A DNA stretch of 28,451 nt from a virus. The notes beneath the pieces were generated by a model. The model was not told the origin of the DNA. It saw nothing but the letters and a program-made list of their open reading frames with translations, and did no database searches. The translations under genes were made by a program, and so were the position numbers. Of the stretch, positions 6,587 through 12,730 are shown in pieces. Every line of letters begins with the position of its first letter. Position 1 is the stretch's first letter. The stretch lies in IMG/VR virus record IMGVR_UViG_3300042868_004570, positions 1 to 28,451 of that record; one strand, given 5' to 3'.

Positions 6587-6606
6587 CCGGCACAGACCGG
6601 CACAGG
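6587..6606. repeat. 10-bp direct repeat in the early leader
   Basis: CCGGCACAG occurs twice head to tail (6587-6595 and 6597-6605), just upstream of the first plus-strand gene's ribosome site. The function is unknown. Confidence 0.55.
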
Positions 6607-6621
6607 CAAACGGAGAACGAC

Positions 6622-6930
6622 ATGAGCAAGAAAATCCTGAAAGCTCAGACGACGGTTGGTGAGTTCACTCGTAGCACGAGCAGCGATTACACGCACATCG
6701 TGGTTTGGAATTCTCCTCGCGTGGCTCGGTTCGTCAATCTTGTAAAAAGCGGCGACGAACGCGCTATTCGCAAATCCAAGAACGGCAATGCTGCGCGTTG
6801 GCTGAAAGACCGTGGCTTTGGCGTAACTTGGCATGGTTCGGTTGCCGCCGCTCAGAAGGCCGTTGCTGGTCGTTTCTCTTGGGACAAGACCGAAGCCACG
6901 CTTGTCGGTATTTACGAGGTGGCGGCATGA
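6622..6930 (+). CDS. Hypothetical early protein
   Basis: A 102-residue basic protein, first in the plus-strand early operon, with ribosome site CGGAG about 7 bases before the ATG. It contains HIVVWNSPRVARFVNLV and a C-terminal WDKTEATLVGIYEV. No family recognised and no membrane segment. Its position suits an early host take-over or regulatory protein, but nothing in the sequence shows this. The next gene overlaps its stop (ATGA). Confidence 0.65.
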   Translation: MSKKILKAQTTVGEFTRSTSSDYTHIVVWNSPRVARFVNLVKSGDERAIRKSKNGNAARWLKDRGFGVTWHGSVAAAQKAVAGRFSWDKTEATLVGIYEVAA

Positions 6931-7424
6931 ACCGCCTCCTCGTAATGGCCTGCTCGGCCACCAAGTCGAGCCACGCCCTGCCGCTGCCGGCGGTCGACCG
7001 CTACACCGGTCCCATATGGGGAACGTGGCGTGCGGTTGACCCGGCCCAGCATCTCGCACACGTTACGGTGCTCTCAGCCGAACACGGCTGGATTGATGGC
7101 CGCGAGCCAATCGTCAACTACAACCGCAAGCTGGACAACGTGCGCGGCCGCGAGCTCATCCAGCGCGGCGTGACGGTTGAGACCGTGGCCATGCTTTCCG
7201 AGGCCAGCGGGTACGGCAGCCGACCGTTTACCGAGGTTTGCATCGTTGGCGGCCACTACTACCAAGCAGTCGCTCGCGAGCTGGTCGACCTTGCGAATAG
7301 CGCGATGCTGCCCGAGCTGTTTACGCCCGGCTTCCGCATCGTAGAAATCTGCGACCAGATTGGTTTCATGCGCCAGAAGCTGCGGGCTTGGCTCGTGGCC
7401 GGCGCCCAGCAGGTGGCAGCATGA
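6927..7424 (+). CDS. DUF6884-like protein
   Basis: A 165-residue protein starting LLVMACSATKSSH, followed by YTGPIWGTWRAV and VTVLSAEHGWIDGREPIVNYN. The order (Cys-Ser-Ala-Thr-Lys near the N-terminus, then a strand ending in LSAxHG) resembles the DUF6884 family of small phage and bacterial proteins, possibly related to nucleotide- or base-handling enzymes; no reaction can be assigned. The ATG at 6927 overlaps the previous stop as ATGA and the stop overlaps the next start the same way. Confidence 0.55.
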   Translation: MNRLLVMACSATKSSHALPLPAVDRYTGPIWGTWRAVDPAQHLAHVTVLSAEHGWIDGREPIVNYNRKLDNVRGRELIQRGVTVETVAMLSEASGYGSRPFTEVCIVGGHYYQAVARELVDLANSAMLPELFTPGFRIVEICDQIGFMRQKLRAWLVAGAQQVAA

Positions 7425-7759
7425 GCACCATAGTGGAGGCTCAACTGGTGAGCCAGCGCCTCCGTAACATGGTTACGATGGTGAACAACGCGTCATCGAC
7501 TGCGGCTTGGGAGGATTGGGTGGTTGAGTTCAACGGCTTGCAAATGCTGCGGACGGCCAGTTACGGCACGGCATTGGCGGTCTACCTTGAGATGCGGAAA
7601 AGCCCGATGCACGCTGAACCGCACATCCGGGCGCGGGCTCAGGAACTGGCCGACACCATTCGCCATTTGGCGAACAACGATTTCACAGACGGCGCGATGG
7701 ATGTCGTGGACGAGCTCGCGCTCCTCCGCACCTCGTGGCGCTTTGCAAAAGGGGAATGA
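7421..7759 (+). CDS. Hypothetical early protein
   Basis: A 112-residue, mainly helical protein starting MSTIVEAQLVSQRLR. The ATG at 7421 overlaps the previous stop (ATGA), preferred over the in-frame start at 7388. No motif, signal or membrane segment seen. It is part of the tightly coupled run leading into the recombination genes. Confidence 0.62.
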   Translation: MSTIVEAQLVSQRLRNMVTMVNNASSTAAWEDWVVEFNGLQMLRTASYGTALAVYLEMRKSPMHAEPHIRARAQELADTIRHLANNDFTDGAMDVVDELALLRTSWRFAKGE

Positions 7760-7761
7760 AG

Positions 7762-7986
7762 ATGCAGACCTACACCGAAGCAGATATTTTCGCGCTCATG
7801 TGGCTGGCAGCCGTGCTTGGCATGGGGCTCCTGCTGGCGCTCCTGGTCAACGGCTGGCAGAGCCTGAAGGCTCCGAAGAAGCGCCCGATGGCTATCTACG
7901 TCAAGCCGGACCAGCGCTGCGAACGCTCGGTCTACCACCGTACTGACTGGTGGCGCATTCAGCGCACCCAGCGCGAGGTCAAGTAA
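7762..7986 (+). CDS. Small single-pass membrane protein
   Basis: A 74-residue protein with one hydrophobic segment (about residues 8-28, ALMWLAAVLGMGLLLALLV) followed by a basic, Arg-rich cytoplasmic-type tail. AAAAGGGGA lies about 7 bases before the ATG at 7762, making this start better than the overlapping ATG at 7756 (two residues longer). Function unknown. The stop overlaps the ERF start as TAATG. Confidence 0.6.
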   Translation: MQTYTEADIFALMWLAAVLGMGLLLALLVNGWQSLKAPKKRPMAIYVKPDQRCERSVYHRTDWWRIQRTQREVK

Positions 7987-8594
7987 TGGAAACGCCAAAA
8001 GTCTACGCGGCCATTGCCGGCTGCATTGCCACGCTAGCGAAGGACGGCATCAGCAAGAGCCGCAAGAACTCCCAGCAGGGATATTCGTTCCGCGGTATCG
8101 ACGACATCTTTAACGCGCTGGCTCCGGTGCTGGCCGCGAACGCGCTTTGCATCATCCCGCGAGTGCTGCACCGCGAGGTGACGGAACGGCAGACCAAGGC
8201 CGGGGCGACGCTGTTTTACGTCGTGGTCGATGTCGAGTTCGACCTAGTGTGCGCGGCTGACGGTTCCCGGCATACCGCCAAGGTGTGCGGCGAGGCGATG
8301 GACAGCGCCGACAAGGCCACGAACAAGGCGATGAGCGCTGCCTACAAGTACCTCGCGCTTCAGCTCTTCTGTATCCCCACCGAAGGCGACAACGACGCCG
8401 ACGCAGTGACCCACGCCGTCGTGACCGATTCCACGCTGCCCGGCTTGCTGAAGGCGGCTCAGGCGGCAGCAGGTGGCGGTATGGTGAACCTCAAAGACTG
8501 GTTCAACGGGCTGGAGGTCGGCGACCGCGAGCTCGTCTCCAAGGCGGCAGACTGGCCGCGCATCAAGGCAAGCGCCAGCAAGGTGACGGCATGA
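7986..8594 (+). CDS. ERF-family single-strand annealing recombinase
   Basis: A 202-residue protein of the ERF (P22-type) single-strand annealing family. The N-terminus has YSFRGIDDIFNAL (33-45) and the ERF core has GEAMDSADKATNKAMSAAYK (102-121) followed by YLALQLFCIPTE (122-133). It anneals complementary single strands for genome circularisation and repair, working with the exonuclease encoded next and perhaps the SSB-like protein after that. The start is the ATG within TAATG at 7986-7988; the stop overlaps the exonuclease ATG. Confidence 0.9.
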   Translation: METPKVYAAIAGCIATLAKDGISKSRKNSQQGYSFRGIDDIFNALAPVLAANALCIIPRVLHREVTERQTKAGATLFYVVVDVEFDLVCAADGSRHTAKVCGEAMDSADKATNKAMSAAYKYLALQLFCIPTEGDNDADAVTHAVVTDSTLPGLLKAAQAAAGGGMVNLKDWFNGLEVGDRELVSKAADWPRIKASASKVTA

Positions 8595-9226
8595 AGGTGC
8601 GAATCTCCGACCACGCCCAGCGTACGCCTGGTTGGTTCGCAGACCGCTGCGGCAAGGTCACTGGGAGCGCCTGTGCGGCCATCTTTGCCAAGGGGAAGGC
8701 AAAGGGCGAGGAAAGCAGCGAACGCCGCAAGTATCGCCTCCAGTTGGCTTTGGAGACCATTACCGGGCAGCCGGCGGGCTCCACTTACATGAACGCGGCC
8801 ATGCAGCGCGGTATTGACCTCGAAGCCGAGGCTGTCGCGGCATACGAGGCGGCCACCGGGAACATGGTCACGGTGCCGGGTTTCATGTTTGCGGAAGCCG
8901 AGCAGATTGGAGCCAGTTTGGATGGCCTCGTTAATGCTGACGGGGCGCTCGAGGTGAAGGTGCCAGACTCGACCACGCATCTGGCCTACATCCGCGGCAA
9001 GCGCATACCGCCCGAGTACGTCGCGCAGGTCACGCATAACATTTTTGTTAGCGGGCGTAAGTGGCTGGATTTCGTGTCCTATGACCCGCGCTTTCCCGAA
9101 GCGCTGCGCCTTTTCGTGTGGCGGGTACACGCAGACGATTTGAACCTTAGCGCCCATGCCGAAGCCGTTCGCGGCTTTCTGGGCGAAGTCGAAGCCGAAG
9201 TTAATTCAATCAAGGAGTTGATGTGA
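8591..9226 (+). CDS. YqaJ-family (lambda Exo-like) recombination exonuclease
   Basis: A 211-residue protein of the YqaJ/lambda exonuclease type: RTPGWFADRCGKVTGS (11-26), a QRGIDLEAEAVAAYE helix (72-86), GASLDGLV (Asp111) and ALEVKVP (Glu121, Lys123) form the PD-(D/E)XK active site, and Gln146 occurs in the following VAQVTHN helix. It would resect double-strand ends to 3' single strands for the ERF annealing protein. The ATG at 8591 overlaps the ERF stop (ATGA). A longer ORF upstream in this frame is a shadow of the ERF gene. Confidence 0.9.
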   Translation: MKVRISDHAQRTPGWFADRCGKVTGSACAAIFAKGKAKGEESSERRKYRLQLALETITGQPAGSTYMNAAMQRGIDLEAEAVAAYEAATGNMVTVPGFMFAEAEQIGASLDGLVNADGALEVKVPDSTTHLAYIRGKRIPPEYVAQVTHNIFVSGRKWLDFVSYDPRFPEALRLFVWRVHADDLNLSAHAEAVRGFLGEVEAEVNSIKELM

Positions 9227-9468
9227 TGACTGAATACGACAACACAAACCGGGGCGTTCTGTTCCGGAACGACAAGGGCGACAACGCCAAGCGCCCGGAC
9301 TACACCGGGAAGCTCAACGTGGCCGGCGCGGAGTTCAAGCTCTCTGCTTGGCTCAAGGAGAGCGCCAAGGGCAAGTTCCTGAGCATCAGCGTCCAGCCTG
9401 TCGAGGCACCAGCTGCTGCGCCGAAGCCGGTGGCTGACCCGGCGTTTGACGACGATTTGCCGTTCTAA
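9226..9468 (+). CDS. SSB-like single-strand DNA-binding accessory protein
   Basis: An 80-residue protein with NTNRGVLFRNDKG (about 5-17), a small beta-rich core (YTGKLNVAGAEFKLSAW) and the C-terminus FDDDLPF. The acidic tail plus Pro-Phe is the interaction tip of bacterial SSB proteins (canonically DDDIPF). The core resembles a common small phage family rather than a classic OB-fold SSB. It follows the ERF and YqaJ genes, so a role in coating single strands or recruiting host SSB partners is likely. AAGGAG lies 8 bases before the ATG at 9226; a GTG three bases upstream is the alternative start. Confidence 0.62.
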   Translation: MTEYDNTNRGVLFRNDKGDNAKRPDYTGKLNVAGAEFKLSAWLKESAKGKFLSISVQPVEAPAAAPKPVADPAFDDDLPF

Positions 9469-9490
9469 ACAAAATTTGAGTTTGTGACTT

Positions 9491-9593
9491 GGCGCGGCGT
9501 GGCCGGGCCGGGCAACGCATGGCGTGGCCGGGCAGGGCATGGCAGGGCCAGGCACGGCCGGGCATGACGAGGCGAAACGAGGCAAAGCAAGGT
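9491..9593 (+). repeat. NNGGC pentamer array 1 (21 units)
   Basis: GGC recurs every 5 bases in perfect register from 9491 to 9591: 16 of 21 units are exact and five differ by one base (CGC, GAC, AAC, AGC, GGT). The two bases between vary. No gene is assigned here. The array ends in the same 22 bases as array 2. Confidence 0.9.
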
Positions 9594-9639
9594 GGCTATT
9601 TTGGGTGGGCGGCACAAAGAATTCGTTGATATGTGATTT

Positions 9640-9729
9640 TGCGCGGCGAGGCGAGGCACGGCGCGGCGAGGCTTGGCGAGGCCAGGCACGGCCTGGCGCG
9701 GCATGGCACGGCGAGGCAAAGCAAGGTGG
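9640..9729 (+). repeat. NNGGC pentamer array 2 (18 units)
   Basis: GGC recurs every 5 bases from 9645 to 9715 without a miss, flanked by TGC (9640), AGC (9720) and GGT (9725). The last units (AAGGTGG) serve as the ribosome site of the next gene. The 22 bases at 9712-9733 are identical to 9578-9599 at the end of array 1, so the arrays probably arose by duplication. Confidence 0.9.
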
Positions 9730-9731
9730 CT

Positions 9732-10277
9732 ATGAAAGGATTGGTTTACATCGCAGAGGTAGACGGGCTGCATAAGGTGGGTTACACGACCTTGGACATC
9801 CGTCGCCGCCAGTCTCAGATTCAGACAATGACGGCATTGGCTGACGTTGAAATCGTGATGACTATTTCTAGCAATGCGCCGGATTTGCTAGAAAGTGAAT
9901 TGCACAGATTGTTCTGGCATCGAAAATGCCGGAAAGATAAATCATCCGGCGAGTGGTTCAAGCTGACAAAAGAAGATTTTGATTTTCTCAAACTAAACTA
10001 CGAGGAAGCGCGAAATGAAGAAAACAAGCATTGCAGTTCAGTTGGTGGGGGTTCGCCCTTTGATGTTCGACAAGTACGCGGGGGATTTCAACACCGTTCT
10101 GCCGACTATCGAGAGGTTGTATCTGGACGACCAGCAGCGGCTGATTATTCCCGCAATCAACATCTATTCCATGCTTTGCGCGGAAAACACCAAGTCGGTG
10201 TGCAAGATGCTGATGGGCAAGCAGGGGAAGACAATCGGTCTCGGAATTGCTTCCTATACGTCAATCACGACCTTTGA
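9732..10277 (+). CDS. GIY-YIG-like (T5orf172-type) protein with out-of-frame tail
   Basis: The first 94 residues form a small GIY-YIG/T5orf172-like domain: GLVYIAEVDGLHKVGYTT (3-20), RRRQSQIQT (24-32), ESELHRLFWHRK (54-65) and SGEWFKLT (72-79). The family includes phage endonucleases and DNA-binding proteins. The ribosome site AAGGTGG comes from the pentamer array. After about residue 94 the frame continues 263 bases into the next gene in a different frame, adding about 87 residues with no domain. The original stop has therefore probably been lost, and the functional part ends near 10015. Confidence 0.6.
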   Translation: MKGLVYIAEVDGLHKVGYTTLDIRRRQSQIQTMTALADVEIVMTISSNAPDLLESELHRLFWHRKCRKDKSSGEWFKLTKEDFDFLKLNYEEARNEENKHCSSVGGGSPFDVRQVRGGFQHRSADYREVVSGRPAAADYSRNQHLFHALRGKHQVGVQDADGQAGEDNRSRNCFLYVNHDL

Positions 10278-10563
10278 AATTGCTGTGATGCGAAACGGCG
10301 TTCAGCTTTGTACTGCCGATTTCGGAACTCATATCCATGAGCATCACGCGGTAGCTAGAACAAAAAGCGGAACGCCAAACAACAAAAAGCGTCCGCTTGT
10401 TACCCTGCCTTGGTCGCTCGATTTCGTTATTGAATATATCGAAAACCCATATTGCACGCTCCACAATTTGCGGCAGGTTATGGAGCTCGGCGGTATTCTC
10501 GGCCTCGGCACGTTCCGGCCATTTTTCGGGCGGTTCAATATGACTCGCTTTGAGGTCGTTTGA
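10015..10563 (+). CDS. Uncharacterised phage early protein (TPLLMH-like family)
   Basis: A 182-residue protein with an N-terminal strand and loop, VQLVGVRPLMFDKYAG (8-23), then RLYLDDQQRLIIPAINIYS (about 37-55) and SVCKMLMGKQGKTIGLG. This order resembles a widespread family of phage early proteins with a TPLLMH-like start followed by YxDxxGxPxIP, whose function I do not know. The C-terminus has a Gly-rich LGGILGLGTFRPFFGRF, as in ferredoxin-like or RAMP-type folds; that comparison is inference. AGGA precedes the ATG at 10015 by about 8 bases. The GIY-YIG ORF overlaps it in another frame. Confidence 0.6.
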   Translation: MKKTSIAVQLVGVRPLMFDKYAGDFNTVLPTIERLYLDDQQRLIIPAINIYSMLCAENTKSVCKMLMGKQGKTIGLGIASYTSITTFEIAVMRNGVQLCTADFGTHIHEHHAVARTKSGTPNNKKRPLVTLPWSLDFVIEYIENPYCTLHNLRQVMELGGILGLGTFRPFFGRFNMTRFEVV

Positions 10564-10566
10564 CTT

Positions 10567-10992
10567 GTGACCACCATCCACCTCGTCCGGACGGTTTCAG
10601 GCTTTAAGGCGGCAGACGAAGCCGCCATCGAGGCTATGCGGAAACTTGCCCAGGGCGAGGTGGTGCGGGTCGAACTGCGCCGGCCGCGAAACCCGCAGTT
10701 TCACCGCAAGTTTTTTGCGCTGCTCCAGCTCGTGCGCGATGCCACCGACCAGTGGCCGACCGTGGAAGCCCTGCTGGTGGCGCTCAAGTTTCACATGGGC
10801 TGGGTCGAGCATTTTCGACTGGCTGACGGCACCGAGGTGCAGGTGCCGAGGTCCATCAGTTTCGGCTCGATGGACGATATGGAATTCACGCGATTTTACG
10901 ACGGCAGCCTGCGGGCGCTAGCCGAAATAGCCGGGGGAATTCCGGAAGAACATTTGAGGGTTGCGGTAATGGAGGAGATAAACCGTGGCTGA
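10567..10992 (+). CDS. DUF1367 family protein
   Basis: A 141-residue protein starting at a GTG (10567). The NPQFHRKFFALLQLVRD segment (about 43-59) and the C-terminal helical region resemble DUF1367, a family found in the nin-like early regions of lambdoid phages. The biochemical role is unknown, though neighbours in other phages are recombination and replication genes. There is no clear strong ribosome site before the GTG; it follows the previous stop by three bases. Confidence 0.72.
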   Translation: MTTIHLVRTVSGFKAADEAAIEAMRKLAQGEVVRVELRRPRNPQFHRKFFALLQLVRDATDQWPTVEALLVALKFHMGWVEHFRLADGTEVQVPRSISFGSMDDMEFTRFYDGSLRALAEIAGGIPEEHLRVAVMEEINRG

Positions 10993-11131
10993 TTTTATCT
11001 GCTGGGCTGCCGTGATTTTCTCGGCAATCTGCACAATCGTTTGGGCGTCGGTGGCAGTTCTGCTGCTTCTGGTCATCGGTGACAAGCTGCTCGAGCTCGT
11101 CAGCGACTGGCTGAGGGAACGCGAATGCTAA
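10985..11131 (+). CDS. Small hydrophobic membrane protein
   Basis: A 48-residue protein from GTG 10985, with a strong ribosome site (GGAGG about 7 bases upstream). Residues 8-31 are a hydrophobic membrane segment (AAVIFSAICTIVWASVAVLLL), followed by a short charged tail ending in REREC. It overlaps the DUF1367 stop by 8 bases and the next start by 7. Function unknown. Confidence 0.6.
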   Translation: MADFICWAAVIFSAICTIVWASVAVLLLLVIGDKLLELVSDWLREREC

Positions 11132-11313
11132 CCGCATTTAGCCGCATCGGCTGCCCGAGCTGCGACGCTGACGGGTATCACGGCGACCCCGAGTACGGGA
11201 ACGCGAGGAACTGCCGGCGCTGCAATGGCCGCGGCACCTTGCTAGTGAGCGACCTGACCGACGACGAGCAGGACGAACTAGACATCGAGCCGGAAGAGGA
11301 GACCGAGGAATGA
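11125..11313 (+). CDS. Small DnaJ-like zinc-ribbon protein
   Basis: A 62-residue protein with CPSC (10-13) and CRRCNGRGT (30-38), a paired CxxC zinc ribbon like one repeat of the DnaJ cysteine-rich domain, and an acidic tail (EEETEE). Probably a zinc-stabilised nucleic-acid or protein-binding adaptor; role unknown. Its start overlaps the previous stop, and its own stop overlaps the next ATG. Confidence 0.68.
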   Translation: MLTAFSRIGCPSCDADGYHGDPEYGNARNCRRCNGRGTLLVSDLTDDEQDELDIEPEEETEE

Positions 11314-11612
11314 ACCGCGATGACATCATCCGCTTTGGCGAACAGGCCGACGAGGTTGCCGACCGAAAGATTAAAATGCGTGGCGAGTTCCATCCTGAAT
11401 GGCACGAGGTTCGCGATGAAGCCTTCGCCGCCCTTGTCGCTGCTGCGGAGCGAGAGGCAGCAATCAGCAAGATTGAGAACGAGACTTGTCACGCTGAAAT
11501 TAACAACCTGCGACTTACGCCGCTATTTGGACAAAAGCATGGACCGCTTGCTGTTCGTGTCGATTCTCTTGAAGCGGTGATAGACGCTATCCGTGCGAGG
11601 GGCAAGGCGTGA
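11310..11612 (+). CDS. Hypothetical early protein
   Basis: A 100-residue, highly charged helical protein starting MNRDDIIRFGEQADEVADRK. Residues 1-50 resemble small proteins common in phage early operons, but no function is known. The ATG overlaps the previous stop as ATGA, and the stop overlaps the next GTG start as GTGA. Confidence 0.6.
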   Translation: MNRDDIIRFGEQADEVADRKIKMRGEFHPEWHEVRDEAFAALVAAAEREAAISKIENETCHAEINNLRLTPLFGQKHGPLAVRVDSLEAVIDAIRARGKA

Positions 11613-11917
11613 AAGCCTGCACGCGCTGTAAGGAGGAAAAGCCGCTAGACGACTTCGCGTGGAATGGCCGCAGCGGCAGGCGTCCTGTGTGCCGGGTTTG
11701 CACCTATGCCGCAAAAGCGAAAACGGAAAGCGTGAAGGTTAAGCCGGAGAACAAGCCATTAAACGCGGTTCAGGCTCGACGGGAATACGACAGGCGACGC
11801 CGTGCCATTGATGCATTACGAGCTGGCAAGTTCACGGGCGACGGCCCTTGCTGGTGTTGCCGTAGTCAGGCAGTCGGGGAAACGCCGTATCGGCTTTGCA
11901 TAATTTGCAGAGGGTAA
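11609..11917 (+). CDS. Two-zinc-finger protein
   Basis: A 102-residue basic protein from a GTG at 11609. CTRC (4-7) with CRVC (28-31) and CWCC (83-86) with CIIC (97-100) form two CxxC pairs at each end, separated by a Lys/Arg-rich linker. The N-terminal CTRCKEEKPLDDF is a frequent phage zinc-finger start, sometimes in HNH-related proteins, but no HNH residues are visible. Probably nucleic-acid binding. Confidence 0.62.
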   Translation: MKACTRCKEEKPLDDFAWNGRSGRRPVCRVCTYAAKAKTESVKVKPENKPLNAVQARREYDRRRRAIDALRAGKFTGDGPCWCCRSQAVGETPYRLCIICRG

Positions 11918-11920
11918 TGC

Positions 11921-12058
11921 ATGAAAATTCTGTTTTTACCGTTTAGGATATTGGCGGTTCTGGCGCTGATTGTGGTCGGCTTTGTGGTTCTCACAATCTG
12001 GTGGCCATTAGCAGTCGGCAAAGCAATTTGGGGGGATTTTCGCGATGAGAGTCGATGA
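11921..12058 (+). CDS. Small single-pass membrane protein
   Basis: A 45-residue protein, MKILFLPFRILAVL..., with one long hydrophobic segment (about 4-32), then a basic/acidic tail ending DESR. AGAGGG lies about 7 bases before the ATG, and the following gene starts 14 bases inside it. Function unknown; its size and topology would also suit an inhibitor or an early membrane effector. Confidence 0.58.
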   Translation: MKILFLPFRILAVLALIVVGFVVLTIWWPLAVGKAIWGDFRDESR

Positions 12059-12236
12059 ATTGACTGACGCGAGCCGACCGGCATTTGAGGCGCAAATGCG
12101 CCGCGGTGGCATTGAGGACATTTGGTTACGGCGTCGTGGCACCGGGTACGCTTTTTTGGAGGTGTCGGCCAAGTGGCAGCTTTGGTGCGCCGCCCTCGCC
12201 TACGCCACTGAGCAGCGGCAGGAATTCAAGCGCTAA
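12045..12236 (+). CDS. Small hypothetical protein, last gene of the early operon
   Basis: A 63-residue soluble protein starting MRVDELTDASRPAFE with a conserved-looking FLEVSAKWQLWCAAL. A run of G (GGGGGG) about 9 bases upstream provides the ribosome site. Its TAA stop shares two bases with the stop of the opposing Rz gene. No family recognised. Confidence 0.58.
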   Translation: MRVDELTDASRPAFEAQMRRGGIEDIWLRRRGTGYAFLEVSAKWQLWCAALAYATEQRQEFKR

Positions 12237-12730
12237 GGTCGGTTAATGCGACCGACCCATGTTTGCAGGTCGGTCAGCCGCTGGGCGTCGTGTTCGCAGG
12301 CGGCAAGGTGGTCGGCAAGAGCTGCTCCAAGCGTTGCCTGGTTGTCGGGCTCTTGGCCGGCTCCATCAGCCGAACCGGCGGCATTACCGGGCTGGGGCAG
12401 GGGACAGGTTCCGGCGGTGAGAGCGTCGCGCAGCCGGCGAGCCAAGTCGCGGCCACGAGCATCGGCAGCATCCAGCCGAGCCGTAAGGTTTTGCTCAAGC
12501 TCTTGAGTAATTTTACGCTGTTCGTTGAGTAAAACATCAGCCGCCTCCTTTGCCCGTAGGCGAGCCTTTTCGCGCAGGACGTTATCTGCTTCCCATGCGG
12601 CCACAATCGCCGCGCTACCGGCCTCGTAGCCCGTTGTATAGCCATGCCGATGGATTCCCCATAGACCAGCCGTGAGAGCCACCAGCGCGCCGCCATACAG
12701 CCACAGCCGCCACGGTACAAGTCCCATCAT
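12233..12730 (-). CDS. Inner-membrane spanin Rz
   Basis: A 165-residue i-spanin: a short cytoplasmic N-terminus, one membrane segment (about 6-25, WRLWLYGGALVALTAGLWGI), then a long periplasmic coiled coil rich in Ala, Arg, Glu and Leu (about 45-100), and a looser C-terminal third. Together with Rz1 it fuses inner and outer membranes at the end of lysis. The ATG at 12730 overlaps the DUF3310 stop (ATGA); the second Met is also possible. The Rz1 gene is nested in another frame. Length is similar to lambda Rz (153). Confidence 0.82.
   Translation of the reverse strand: MMGLVPWRLWLYGGALVALTAGLWGIHRHGYTTGYEAGSAAIVAAWEADNVLREKARLRAKEAADVLLNEQRKITQELEQNLTARLDAADARGRDLARRLRDALTAGTCPLPQPGNAAGSADGAGQEPDNQATLGAALADHLAACEHDAQRLTDLQTWVGRINRP
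12237..12257. other. Hairpin at the convergent operon junction
   Basis: GGTCGGT (12237-12243) and ACCGACC (12251-12257) form a perfect 7-bp stem with a 7-base loop directly after the early operon's last stop. It has no T run on either strand. It may act as a weak terminator or protect 3' ends. Another GGTCGGT about 14 bases on could pair competitively. Confidence 0.4.
12274..12471 (-). CDS. Outer-membrane lipoprotein spanin Rz1 (nested in Rz)
   Basis: A 65-residue product from the ATG at 12471, entirely inside Rz in a different frame. It has a short hydrophobic signal and lipobox (MLVAATWLAGC), with Cys as the lipid-modified residue, then a Pro-rich mature part (SPPEPVPCPSPVMPP), as in lambda Rz1. 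A TTG ten codons earlier would give a more basic signal (SKTLRLGWM) and may be the true start. The ORF extends far upstream but that part reads like Rz shadow. Confidence 0.78.
   Translation of the reverse strand: MLPMLVAATWLAGCATLSPPEPVPCPSPVMPPVRLMEPAKSPTTRQRLEQLLPTTLPPANTTPSG

Noticed and set aside
8459-9157. 232-codon minus-strand ORF opposite ERF and YqaJ
   Set aside because: Shadow of the YqaJ gene, whose catalytic motifs are intact on the plus strand.
9633-9731. N-terminal extension of the GIY-YIG frame through pentamer array 2
   Set aside because: It translates the repeat into Arg/Ala/His-rich sequence; the ATG at 9732 has a ribosome site and begins the recognisable domain.
9480-9733. 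CRISPR array
   Set aside because: The repeats are 5-base units with no spacers of uniform length and no long conserved repeat; no cas genes are present.
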